Shown: piece after piece, positions 28,020-38,274 of the stretch
Position numbering within the stretch: the first letter of the stretch is position 1
How the letters are laid out: each line of letters opens with the position of its first letter
Source of the DNA: Rhodanobacter thiooxydans LCS2
Lineage (GTDB): Bacteria > Pseudomonadota > Gammaproteobacteria > Xanthomonadales > Rhodanobacteraceae
DNA length: 64,000 nt
Reading direction: 5' to 3'
NCBI RefSeq assembly: GCF_000264375.1
Contig: NZ_AJXW01000010.1
Coordinates: 62,001 to 126,000, forward strand
Notes under the pieces: generated by a model
What the model saw: only the letters and a program-made list of their open reading frames with translations
What the model was told of the DNA's origin: nothing
Database searches by the model: none
Translations under genes and position numbers: made by a program

Positions 28020-30827
28020 CTACTTGGCGGCCACGCCGGTCAACTCGCGATACAGTTTTTCCGCGGCTGGCCTGTCTTGAAAATCGGCGCCTGATTTTTG
28101 CAGCGCCGCGAGCGTGCCGAGCGCGCCGGCAGGGTCGCCGGTGCGCGCCTGGGCCACGGCCAGATGGTATTGGATCGCCGGTGTCTTGGGTGTCGCCTTG
28201 GCTGCTTGCAACAGGATCGGCAGCGCCCGCTTGGGCTGGTTGTGCGCGATCAGCGCCCAGGCGTAGGTGTCCGCGATGCCCGGCGATCCAGACGCCAGTT
28301 GGTAGGCCCGCTCCGCGAGTGCCAGCGCCTTGGGATTGTTTTGCTCCGTGTAGATCCAGGCGAGGTTGTTGAGTGCGCTGACGTTGGACGGGTACGCCTT
28401 CAATACCTGCTCGTACTGGCCGGCAGCCAGCGCGTTCTGCGTGCGGTTCAGGTAGTAGCCGGCCAGCAGCAAGCGGGTGGCGGCATCGTCCGGATGCTTG
28501 GCCAGCCAGTCGCGTAATACGCCTTCCGGCGCGCTGGCCCCGCTTTCGCTCAACGCCTGAAAGCTCTTGACCACCAGCGGCCGGTCGTACTGGAGCTTCA
28601 GTCCCTGCTGGTAGGCCTGGGCGGCCTCGCGATAAGACTTGTTCGCCATGTACAGGTCGCCCTCCAGCGAGAAGCCCGTCGCCCTGGTGGCGGCCTGCTT
28701 CTGCAGCGTTTGCGCGAGGGCAATGGCGCCGGGCAGGTCGTGGTCCTGCAGCTTCAGGAATGCCCGCAGCGCCACTGCCGTCGCTTGACCCGGATCGGCC
28801 TTGATCACCGCGTCGAGATTGCCTGCGGCAGCCTTCGTGTCTTTGCCGAGGATCTGCGCGCGTGCCAGGTTGGTGCGGTACGAGAGCATCTGTGGCGCGA
28901 GATTCACGGCTTGCTGCAGCGGCTTCAAGGCTTCACCGTGATGGCCGGCGTTGAGTTCCGCCGCGCCGAGGGCATTGAGCGCCACCGGGTTGCCGGGGTT
29001 GGCCGCCGCCAGCTGCCTGGCCGTGTTCAGGGCTTCGTCGAATTTGCCGCTTTCGCTGTCCAACGCCACCAGTGCGATGTACGCGTTGATGGACTTCGGC
29101 GCCGCGTCGATGGCCTGCTTGAATCGCCTGGCGGCTTCGGCCTTGTCGCCCTGCAGCGCGGCGAGCTGGCCGAGCGCGGTCATCGCCGCCGCGTTGTGCG
29201 GGTCCTTTTTCAACACCGTTGCGTAGCGGCCAGCGGCGGCTTCGTAATGGCCTTCGATTGAATCCAGGCTGCCCAGGCTCAGCAAAGCGGCAAGATTCTC
29301 CGGGTCCAGCTTCAGGGCTTCGGAGTACTGGGCGCGCGCTTCCGGGCGCTGACCGGCCGCGACCAGCGCGGTCCCATACATCAGGTGCGCGGTGCTGTTG
29401 CGCGGATTGCCGGACGCGTAGGCGGCTGCCACCTTGACTGCCTCGGCCTGGCGCTGCTCACGCAGATAGGTCATGACCAGCAGGCTGTTGCGGCGCGCCT
29501 CGGTGGAGGCGTTGCCCGCGGGAATCTCTCGCAGCAGGCGGATCGCTTCCGCTTCGTTTCCGCTGGCGAGGGCGTTGCCCGCGCCGGCAAGTCGGGTGTC
29601 GGACGGATTGCCTGCACTGCTTGCGGCGGCTACCCCACCCGGTGAACCGGCACCCGCGGTGACGGCTCTCTCCAGCATTGCCAGCAGCTCGGTATCGGAC
29701 AGCGCCCCCGGCGCGACCGGTCGAAGTGTATCCAGCGCCTGGCGCGAGCGTCCTTCACGGTAGAGCGTGAGTGCCAGCAACTTGCGCACATCGGCATTCT
29801 TCTGATCCATGCCCATGGCGTTGCTGAGGTACATTTCCGCCTGGCCGTAGTTACCCTGCGCATAGTTGACCGCACCCATGAGCAGCTGCGCCTGGGCGTT
29901 GTCCGGCGACACCTTGAGTACCTGCTGAAGCTCGGAAATCGCGGCGTCCAGCTCTCCCTGCCTATACAGCACCATGGCGTGCAGATAGTGCGGATACGGT
30001 TGCTGCGGCGACATTTTTTCCAGCGCCTGGATGCTGGCCAGCGCCTTGTCGAACTGCTTCTGCTGTGCCTGTGCGCTGGCCAGCCGGGTCAGTGCGTAGA
30101 AGCGCTCTTGCGGCAACCAGTCAGGGTTCTTGAGGCCCATCACCTTCTGGTAGTCCGCTTCGGCGCCGGCGAAGTCGCCGCTGTCGAATGCCAGGTCGCC
30201 CTTCGCGACCCACGCCTGCGGATTGTCCGGCGCGGTGGCCAATGCCTGTTGCAGGTACCTGGCGGCGGAAGCCGGATCGTTGGCGGTGGCCGCCAGCTGG
30301 GCCAGTCCCACCAGCGCGCCCGGGTTTTTCGGGTCTGCCGACAACGCGACCAGGTATGCTTGCCGCGCCTGGTCGAGCTGCCTGAGCGCGCGATAGGCGT
30401 CGCCCCGCAGCACGGCTACGCGTGCCTTGACCCTGGACTGATAGGGCTGGTCGGGGGGCAGGGTTGCGAGCAGCTTGTCGTACTGCTGCGTCACCAGCAA
30501 CGCGCGTCCCACGGGTACCGCCCAACGTTCTGCCGGCACCCCGTTCGCCTTGGCGTTTTGCAGTTCGCTCAGGGTGTCCGCCGGATTGCCCAGCATCAGC
30601 GAAGCCTGCCCGAGCAGCAGCCAGGCCTCGCCGTTCTTGTTGTCGCGTTGCAGGACCTTTTTGGCCTCGATGTAGGCCGCGCGATACTCCCCCTTGGCCT
30701 GGTATCTGGTGCCGGCATCGACGCTGCCCTGCCTGCTGGCGAGGCCGCAGCCACCGAGTGACAAGGTGGCGCACAGCAACGCCAGGCCGTGACGAACGAT
30801 CCGCGTGTTCAGCCTGATCAAGCGCAT
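28020..30827 (-). CDS. prsT: PEP-CTERM system TPR-repeat lipoprotein
   Basis: A 935-residue lipoprotein. The signal peptide ends in the lipobox LSLGGC with Cys27. The rest is a long array of about 20 TPR-like 34-residue repeats (for example WLLLGQASLMLGNPADTLSEL and LNNLAWIYTEQNNPKALALAE). PrsT occurs with exosortase A and the PrsK/PrsR pair and is thought to help move or assemble the exopolysaccharide or PEP-CTERM proteins. It is the first gene of the minus-strand prsT side and faces the decarboxylase pair tail to tail. Confidence 0.93.
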   Translation of the reverse strand: MRLIRLNTRIVRHGLALLCATLSLGGCGLASRQGSVDAGTRYQAKGEYRAAYIEAKKVLQRDNKNGEAWLLLGQASLMLGNPADTLSELQNAKANGVPAERWAVPVGRALLVTQQYDKLLATLPPDQPYQSRVKARVAVLRGDAYRALRQLDQARQAYLVALSADPKNPGALVGLAQLAATANDPASAARYLQQALATAPDNPQAWVAKGDLAFDSGDFAGAEADYQKVMGLKNPDWLPQERFYALTRLASAQAQQKQFDKALASIQALEKMSPQQPYPHYLHAMVLYRQGELDAAISELQQVLKVSPDNAQAQLLMGAVNYAQGNYGQAEMYLSNAMGMDQKNADVRKLLALTLYREGRSRQALDTLRPVAPGALSDTELLAMLERAVTAGAGSPGGVAAASSAGNPSDTRLAGAGNALASGNEAEAIRLLREIPAGNASTEARRNSLLVMTYLREQRQAEAVKVAAAYASGNPRNSTAHLMYGTALVAAGQRPEARAQYSEALKLDPENLAALLSLGSLDSIEGHYEAAAGRYATVLKKDPHNAAAMTALGQLAALQGDKAEAARRFKQAIDAAPKSINAYIALVALDSESGKFDEALNTARQLAAANPGNPVALNALGAAELNAGHHGEALKPLQQAVNLAPQMLSYRTNLARAQILGKDTKAAAGNLDAVIKADPGQATAVALRAFLKLQDHDLPGAIALAQTLQKQAATRATGFSLEGDLYMANKSYREAAQAYQQGLKLQYDRPLVVKSFQALSESGASAPEGVLRDWLAKHPDDAATRLLLAGYYLNRTQNALAAGQYEQVLKAYPSNVSALNNLAWIYTEQNNPKALALAERAYQLASGSPGIADTYAWALIAHNQPKRALPILLQAAKATPKTPAIQYHLAVAQARTGDPAGALGTLAALQKSGADFQDRPAAEKLYRELTGVAAK

Positions 30828-30863
30828 ATCTTCACCCCCAGTTCGCCGCGCGCCACGCGCGGG

Positions 30864-32221
<1,358 letters not shown>

Positions 32222-32225
<4 letters not shown>

Positions 32226-34303
32226 GGGGCGGTCTGCACTTGCCCAGCCGCCATGGCGGCCCCGGCGGGCTCGGCCAGCGGCAACTGGATGGTGAATACG
32301 CTGCCCTGGCCCGGGGTGCTGTTCACGCGCATCGTCCCACCCAGCGAATGCACGTATGCGCGAGCCTGATAGGCGCCGATGCCCATGCCCCTGCTGGCCT
32401 TGGTGGTGAAGAATGGCTTGAATAACCGGTTGCGGATGAAATCCTCGTCCATGCCTGCTCCGTCATCCTCGATTTCAATGGTGGCGAGCCCGGGTTCGTG
32501 TCTGACTCTCAGCAGGACGTGGCCGTGGGCCTGCGCTGCGTCCTGGGCGTTGCGGATCACATGCCCGAGCACGGTGGCCAGCTGTTCGGTATCCGTCTGC
32601 ACCCACAAGTCGTCCGCCACCGGCCGGTACTCCGGCCGCGGCGACTGCGCGCGGCACTCGTCGAGCGCCTTGTCGAGCACCGTCGCCAGCGCCACGCGAC
32701 CGTGTCTGGCCGGCGCCGCGTCGCCGCGCAACTGCTCGAGCAGGTGCGAGACGCGCTGCACCGAATTGGCTACCGTGGCGAGCATGTCGTCCACGAACGC
32801 CGGGTTGTGCTTGTGGCGCTCGGCGTTCTGCAGCAGCAGCGATTGCTGGGCTGCGAGGTTCTTGAGGTCGTGCATCAGGAACGCGGTGAGCCGGTTGAAG
32901 CCTTCGAACTGGCGTGCCTCGGCGAGGCGCCGGGCATCGATCGCCTGCGCCAGGATGCCGGCCACCTGACTGCCGGCAGCGCGCAGCAGATCGATATCTT
33001 CCCAGTCGAACGCACGGCGCGCGCGCGCGCGCGCCAGCACCACGAAGCCGACGAGCCGGTCTTCCAGCACCAGTGGCACCAGCAGCCAGGCGCGCGGCAA
33101 CCCGGCCAGTTCGGCCGGCGCCTGCAGTTGTTCGTCGCCCAGCGGCGGCGGTTCGTCGAGGTCATAGATCCACCGGCGCGTTCGCATGAGTCCGAACGCC
33201 GGCATGCCGGCCGGAAGCTTCAGGCCGGCTGGCGTTGGCATGTTCCAGCGCGCCTCCGGCACGAAGTCGTCGGCATCGTCGCGCATGAACAGCGCGCCGG
33301 CCGGGCTGTCCATGATCTGCGCGATGGCGTGGACCGCGCGCTGCGGCAATTCCGTGTCGCCGGCGGATAGTGTCGCGGTCAGGCGCAGCCATTCCTCGCG
33401 ATAGTCGTGGCGGAAACTGAAGAAGTTCTTGTGCAGGAACACCCGCAGGCGCGAGCGCGCCTGACCGGAGAATGCGATCAGCAGCACCAGCAGCAGCGCG
33501 AAGCAGACCAGCGTGATTTCCGCCACCCGGCCCCAGTCGCCCCCGTACAGGCGCACGTAGTAACCACCGATCGCCGTGCCGATGATGTAGATCGCGACCA
33601 CCAGCAGGCTGGTGGAATAGAACACCGCGCGCCGCGACACGCCCACATCCAGCGACCACTGCGGGTTGCGCGCCGCCGCCACCAGCAACAGCGGCACCAG
33701 CAGGGCATCGATGAAGCCGCGCGCTGCCCATGCGCTGACGTTGAACTGCCGGTAGAGCACCGCGTAGGAGTACAGGAAGATGTCGTAGGCGAACAGCAGG
33801 CCGAGTGCGATCACCAGAAACTTGAGCGCCCAGCGTTGTTGCGGTTGCACGTTGCGGTAGATCTGTTCGAGCAACACCACGCCACTGAGGGCGAGCACCA
33901 GCACGCCGACCAGCGGCACGTTGGCGCTGAACGGCAGGCCGGTCGCCTGCGGCAGACCCGTCACCGGCCACAGGCAGTAGAGCGCGAGCACGATCCAGAG
34001 TGCATGCGCAACAACGCGCAGATCGCGCAGCAGGCCGGATATCGGCCATGCGCTGAACAGGGCACTCACGAAAACGATCCAGGCGCCGTAACGCAGAACC
34101 TCGGCCAGCAGTACCCAGTGGGCCGCCACCGTCCGCTGCCACTCGGCGTAAGCCAGAAACGCGCCCCACAGGGCCGAGGCCATCGCCGCCAGGATCAGCA
34201 AGGCACCGGTGCGCTGACCGCGCCAACCGATGCCCAGCAACGCCGCACCGGCGAGGAACGCGGCGGCGACGGTCAGGTAACTGGTGATGATGATGACGTG
34301 CAT
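32222..34303 (-). CDS. prsK: PEP-CTERM system histidine kinase
   Basis: A 693-residue sensor kinase. The first 300 residues hold about eight to ten membrane segments, followed by a GAF-like domain (LVPLVLEDRLVGFVVLARAR), the phospho-acceptor helix with His in FLMHDLKNLAAQ, and a HATPase with VIRNAQDAAQAH, DDGAGMDEDFI and MGIGAYQARAYV. It should phosphorylate PrsR, with which it overlaps as ATGA. The signal is unknown; a multi-pass input domain suggests membrane or envelope state. A (GC)n tract lies in the GAF region near 33020. Confidence 0.95.
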
Positions 34304-34370
34304 ACCTGGACGATCCCCAGTGCGCCACGCGGTTGTCTGCGCTCAACCTGGCATGTGCCTGCGGCCGGGT

Positions 34371-35540
34371 TCAGGCACTGCCCAGCGTACGCTGATTGGC
34401 GGCTGCGGGAACCGTCGTTGCTTCGGCAACGCGAGGCGGCACGCTCAGCAGGCGCCGGCGAATGTCGGCCGCCACGCGTGCCGCGGTGTGTCCGTCCCAG
34501 AGTTGGGGCTTGCGTCCATGCGGCCAGCGGCCGGCGAGAATCTCGTCCACTGCCGGCACCAGCTCGGCGGCGGTCACCAAGCGATTGGTGCCCTCCGTGA
34601 TCGTGATCGGCCGCTCGGTCGTGGTGCGCAAGGTGAGGCAGGGGATACCGAGATAGGTGGTTTCCTCCTGGATGCCACCCGAATCCGTGATGGTCAGGCA
34701 CGCACCGCACACCAGGTTCATGAAATCCACGTAGCCGAGCGGCTCGATGACTTGCAGGTTGGGCGCCTCGGCCAGTTTTGGCCACAGGCCGAAGGCTTGC
34801 AGATTCTTGTGGGTGCGCGGGTGCACCGGGAACACCAGCGGCAATCTGACCGCTATGCGGGTCAGTTGATCGACCAGCGCCGTGAGCGGCCCGGCTGCGT
34901 CCACGTTGGAAGGCCGGTGCAGGGTCACCACCGCGTAGGCGCGATTCTCCAGCCCGAGTCGGCGCCGCTCGCCGCCGGCATCGATGCGTTCGCGCATGAG
35001 TTCGTAGGAATCGATCATGATGTTGCCGACGCGGGTGATCTTTTCCGGCGGCACGCCTTCGGCGGCGAGGTGCTCGTCCGCGTCCGGCGACGGCGTCCAC
35101 AGGATGTCCGCCAGCGTGTCGGTCACCAGACGGTTGATCTCCTCGGGCATCCGGCGGTCGCCGCTGCGCAACCCGGCTTCCAGATGCGCGACCGTGATGT
35201 GCAGCTTCGCGCCGACCAGCGCGCAGGCCATGGTTGAATTGACGTCCCCGACCACCACGACCAGGTCCGGTCGATCCGCGGCGCAGGCCGCTTCGTAGGC
35301 AAGCATCACATCGGCGGTTTGTTTCGCGTGGCTGCCGCTGCCTACGCCCAGATGCAGATCCGGCGGCGGCAACTTCAGGTCACGGAAGAAAGCCTCCGAC
35401 ATGTTCTGGTCGTAATGCTGGCCGGTGTGCACCAGCCGCAGGCGGCACCACGGCTGCCCATGCAGCACGTGGAACAGCGGCGCGACCTTCATGAAGTTGG
35501 GTCGCGCGGCCGCGATCAAGTCGATCCTGATCCGCTGCAT
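34371..35540 (-). CDS. wecB: UDP-N-acetylglucosamine 2-epimerase (non-hydrolysing)
   Basis: A 389-residue epimerase interconverting UDP-GlcNAc and UDP-ManNAc in the cytoplasm. The ATG at 35540 is chosen; upstream in-frame codons carry no family sequence. Motifs: AARPNFMKVAPL, TGQHYDQNMS, VVVGDVNSTMACAL, AHLEAGLRSGDRRMPEEINR, RPSNVD and DSGGIQEET. It would supply ManNAc or ManNAcA units for the exopolysaccharide. It sits 67 bp from the prsK start on the same strand and may be the first gene of the wecB-prsK-prsR-prsT unit. Confidence 0.93.
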   Translation of the reverse strand: MQRIRIDLIAAARPNFMKVAPLFHVLHGQPWCRLRLVHTGQHYDQNMSEAFFRDLKLPPPDLHLGVGSGSHAKQTADVMLAYEAACAADRPDLVVVVGDVNSTMACALVGAKLHITVAHLEAGLRSGDRRMPEEINRLVTDTLADILWTPSPDADEHLAAEGVPPEKITRVGNIMIDSYELMRERIDAGGERRRLGLENRAYAVVTLHRPSNVDAAGPLTALVDQLTRIAVRLPLVFPVHPRTHKNLQAFGLWPKLAEAPNLQVIEPLGYVDFMNLVCGACLTITDSGGIQEETTYLGIPCLTLRTTTERPITITEGTNRLVTAAELVPAVDEILAGRWPHGRKPQLWDGHTAARVAADIRRRLLSVPPRVAEATTVPAAANQRTLGSA

Positions 35541-35779
35541 GACGGGCACCCCTCGGTTCCATGGCGGGTTGAGTGTAGGACGTTGCCGGCATTCCGGCGT
35601 GGTCCAGCGGAAGTCTCGCGCTGTCATTGCAGGATCTTGCCGGCTCGCCGGTCGGCAACGGTTCGGGGCGGGCAAGCGTCACGAGTGCGGCAAAGCACGC
35701 AAGTCGGACGAGAGGAGTTGCCGCTGCAACTCCAGATCCGGCGGCAGGTAGACGCAGTCCACGTGTCCATGCGTGTCGC

Positions 35780-36664
35780 TCAGTGGCGCATGAAACGGCG
35801 ACGCGCCATGGACAGGATGAGTCGTTGCAGCGGGTTGTTGTTGCCCCCGGGCCGCCACGTGCGTGCGAGCTTGTTGCGGTAGGCATCGAAGTGCAGGCCG
35901 TGAGGCGCCGCGAGCACCTTGCCCCTGCCAAGCAGGATCTTCAACGCCTGGGTACCGGCTATGCCGGCGCAGATTTCACATGCCATGGGCGTCGACGGTC
36001 CCCGGTGGTTGACCAGGTCCACCGCCGACGGGTCGACCAGATAGCCTTGATGCAGCACGGCGGGCGCCAAGCCCACCATGAAGCGCAGCAACTGCTCATC
36101 GGTCGTTCTACCTTCCAACCGGAAGTACTCCTCAAATGTCATGTGACCGGGCAGGAACGCCAGTACCGCCGCACCCATGCCCAGCGGCGCCGCGGTAACC
36201 GCTGGAATGCCGTGCTTGGCGCAGAGGGCGAACAGCCTGGCGCGGATATCGAGTACGAAAAAGTCCAGCCCGTCGACGTACAGATCCACCCCCGCCAGGA
36301 ACTGCTCCATGTTGTCGAGGGTGACGCCGCCGGGGAACTTGTTGATGTCCAGATCCGGATTGATATCCCGCGCCATCCGGGACACCACGTCGACCTTGGG
36401 CTGGCCAATGGTCGACTGGAATGCCCCGGCCTGCCGGTTGAGATTTTCCGTGCCGAAGCGGTCGAGATCTGCCAGGTTGAACGACTGGATGCCGAGTCGG
36501 GTCAGCGTCAACAGATGGCTGCCGCCAACACCACCGAGTCCGGCGATCGCCACGCGCATGGAGCGAAGCTTTGCCTGCTCGGTCGTGGTTATCCAGCCGA
36601 TCGTCCGGCTGAATGCCGTTGCATAGTCGAACGGTTCAGTCGGGTCCGATGCATCAGACATCAT
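35780..36664 (-). CDS. ThiF/MoeB/HesA-family adenylyltransferase (E1-like)
   Basis: A 294-residue E1-like protein. The ATG at 36664 is chosen because GAGGAT lies about ten bases upstream; an in-frame TTG exists at 36694. Motifs: VAIAGLGGVGGSHLLTLTRLG for ATP, NLADLDRFGTENLNRQ (Asp, Asn, Arg), QPKVDVV and YVDGLDFF. ThiF-type enzymes adenylate a carboxyl group, usually the C-terminus of a small carrier protein. Only one CxxC pair (CEIC) is evident, so the usual four-Cys zinc site seems incomplete. The nitroreductase-like and FeeM-like genes nearby suggest a shared small-molecule pathway. Confidence 0.85.
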   Translation of the reverse strand: MMSDASDPTEPFDYATAFSRTIGWITTTEQAKLRSMRVAIAGLGGVGGSHLLTLTRLGIQSFNLADLDRFGTENLNRQAGAFQSTIGQPKVDVVSRMARDINPDLDINKFPGGVTLDNMEQFLAGVDLYVDGLDFFVLDIRARLFALCAKHGIPAVTAAPLGMGAAVLAFLPGHMTFEEYFRLEGRTTDEQLLRFMVGLAPAVLHQGYLVDPSAVDLVNHRGPSTPMACEICAGIAGTQALKILLGRGKVLAAPHGLHFDAYRNKLARTWRPGGNNNPLQRLILSMARRRFMRH

Positions 36665-36744
36665 GAGACATCTATCCTCGGCATTACTGCGCAAAGCCCT
36701 TGCCCGAGCGGTACGGCGGGCCCGCCAACGTTCAACGCATACGT

Positions 36745-36786
36745 ACGGTTGATGGCGCCGCTTCGGGAAGCAGCGCCATCAACCGT
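36745..36786 (-). terminator. Strong hairpin after the first PEP-CTERM gene
   Basis: A near-perfect inverted repeat: 14-bp outer arms (ACGGTTGATGGCGC with GCGCCATCAACCGT), one mismatch, then GCTTC/GAAGC around a tiny loop. It lies 29 bp after the PEP-CTERM stop and ahead of the ThiF-like gene. There is no T-run, so it may attenuate, stabilise an mRNA end, or terminate with help. Confidence 0.6.
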
Positions 36787-36815
36787 CAAACCGCACGCAT
36801 CATGAGGTTCCTGCT

Positions 36816-37646
36816 CTATGCGTGTCCGTCAGCTTCTTTGCCGCGCCGCCGTACCAGCAGGCCCAGAAAGGCCAGGCCAAGGCCCAGCAGACCCATTTCG
36901 CCCGGCTCGGGCACTGTTCTGCCGATCAACGTGGCGGTTCCCGTAATCGGGTAGTGGCAGATGTTGGTCGGATCCGGTGAGATACTCGTGCACGTCCGGA
37001 CTGCGCTGAACAGGAACTCCGAATTGAGCGTGAAGTCCGCGAATCCGCCCAGCCCGTCGGCTTGCGTGTGGGTCTGGAAGAAGGGGGCTGCCGGACCTCC
37101 GGTAGCATCCAGGAACCCGAATCCGGTGGATCCAGACAAGGGATTGGCGACAGTGCCAACGACGGTGGAGAAAAGCTGCGCGGTGCCCGCAAACCCAAGC
37201 ACCGAGCCCGTATGGCCGGACAAGGTGAGCCACGGCGTACCGACCCCGGCTGTCGTCGGATCCAGCACATTGAAGCTGCTGGTGTTGTCAACGAAAAAGC
37301 TGATGGACCCAAGACTGAACTCAGCTTGGTTACCAGGGCCGGGGGGGCTGGGGGGGAAGGCGGTCACCGTGTACTGGAAGGTGAAGTTGAGGTCGCAGCC
37401 CGGGCAGAACGTTGCCTGGTTTGTTCCGTTGAACGAGGCAATCATCCCGTAGCCGGTCAGCACATCGTTGACCTTCGAAACGCTCGTTTCCCGGAAATTG
37501 ATTGCCTGGATGGTCAGGTCCAACGGACTGCTGGGATCCCACACGACACCACCTACATTGATGGGAGTCGCAAACGTCGATCCGCTCCATGCACCCAGCG
37601 CCAGCGCGCATGCGAGTGCGATTCCGACACTTTTCTTTTTCAACAT
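36816..37646 (-). CDS. PEP-CTERM sorting-signal protein 1
   Basis: A 276-residue exported protein. The ATG at 37646 follows a good GGAGG. Residues 1-27 are a Sec signal (MLKKKSVGIALACALALGAW, then TFA). The tail has VPEPGEMG, a hydrophobic stretch and RRRGKE, the tripartite PEP-CTERM signal read by exosortase A. The middle is Ser/Thr/Gly/Phe-rich with few charges and two Cys pairs (CPGC and CTSISPDPTNIC). No enzymatic family is recognised; a matrix or surface role is likely. It is driven by two tandem box/sigma-54 promoters. Two runs of seven C on the coding strand lie near 37342-37357. Confidence 0.92.
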   Translation of the reverse strand: MLKKKSVGIALACALALGAWSGSTFATPINVGGVVWDPSSPLDLTIQAINFRETSVSKVNDVLTGYGMIASFNGTNQATFCPGCDLNFTFQYTVTAFPPSPPGPGNQAEFSLGSISFFVDNTSSFNVLDPTTAGVGTPWLTLSGHTGSVLGFAGTAQLFSTVVGTVANPLSGSTGFGFLDATGGPAAPFFQTHTQADGLGGFADFTLNSEFLFSAVRTCTSISPDPTNICHYPITGTATLIGRTVPEPGEMGLLGLGLAFLGLLVRRRGKEADGHA

Positions 37647-37727
37647 GATGTTTCCTCCACCGAGAACCAGTCCGGGTAATCGCAGTGGCCGTGGCGCCCG
37701 ATTGACGTTGCCCTGCAAATTCCTGAA

Positions 37728-37743
37728 AGCAACGGGCATGCCA
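37728..37743 (-). promoter_or_regulatory. Sigma-54 -24/-12 promoter of PEP-CTERM gene 1
   Basis: On the minus strand the site reads TGGCATGCCCGTTGCT, with the invariant GG and GC separated by ten bases. It lies 81 bp before the gene start and exactly 63 bp downstream of a PEP-CTERM box. Confidence 0.85.
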
Positions 37744-37806
37744 TAAATGCAACATGATGTTTTATAAGATATTTACTATGCAAGGCTGGCGAATTCGCTC
37801 AACATT

Positions 37807-37823
37807 TGTAAGACGTTCCGACA
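37807..37823 (-). promoter_or_regulatory. PEP-CTERM box (predicted PrsR site) of gene 1
   Basis: Minus-strand sequence TGTCGGAACGTCTTACA, matching the shared pattern GTCGRA-N5-TTACA. It is a plausible enhancer site for PrsR, placed 63 bp from the -24/-12 element. Confidence 0.8.
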
Positions 37824-37998
37824 CCATGTCGCACCGGGCCATGCAGAGAGCTGCGTGCTTCAACCAGATGCCCTGTCGTGGCGTCACCGCTGGCTGCCTC
37901 CTCGGCGCGTATTCAACCTGTTGAATGGAAATATGTTTTTACGTCAAGGCCACGCCTGAGCCACCGGCAGCCGAAGCAGTTTTCCGCCCATCCCGTCG

Positions 37999-38014
37999 AG
38001 CGGGGGGCGACCCG
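37999..38014 (-). promoter_or_regulatory. Upstream tandem sigma-54-like element
   Basis: Minus-strand CGGGTCGCCCCCCGCT keeps GG-N10-GC but departs from the TGGC consensus. Its exact 63-bp distance from a perfect PEP-CTERM box supports it. It points towards PEP-CTERM gene 1, 352 bp away, and no other gene lies between. Confidence 0.5.
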
Positions 38015-38077
38015 ACATGGAGGTAATGGACTGTTTTAGCTGCAGTTTGTTTGGCGACGCCGACTGCAATCCGCGTT

Positions 38078-38094
38078 TGTAAAGGATTTCGACA
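38078..38094 (-). promoter_or_regulatory. PEP-CTERM box, upstream tandem copy
   Basis: Minus-strand TGTCGAAATCCTTTACA matches every fixed position of the GTCGRA-N5-TTACA pattern. It is the fourth copy in the window. Confidence 0.7.
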
Positions 38095-38274
38095 CGGGGT
38101 GGAAATCACCTGTCCGTCACCCTCGCGGCATGCAACCGCAAGGGCAACGGAAGGCGCGGCTGACATGCTGCTGCTTCGACGTTCCATCGCCGGCGCCCGT
38201 TGGATGGGTGAAAAACCAGGGCCGCTCAATGCCTGAGGGCCGTCGCATACAGGCGAAGGTCGCGCCTGGCCAGG

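Larger units (their letters stand above)
37647..38274. other. Regulatory intergenic region with two tandem promoters
   Basis: 628 bp with no convincing gene. It holds the two box plus sigma-54 promoters annotated separately, both pointing at PEP-CTERM gene 1. The stretch 38095-38274 towards the nitroreductase stop shows nothing recognisable. Confidence 0.7.

Noticed and set aside
33017..33040. (GC)n run in prsK
   Set aside because: It encodes an Arg/Ala stretch in the GAF-like region; a simple repeat in GC-rich coding DNA without sign of function.
37762..37887. 41-codon GTG-started frame with a GAGGAGG upstream, downstream of the tandem promoter
   Set aside because: It runs through the box of PEP-CTERM gene 1 and has no recognisable protein feature, so chance is more likely.
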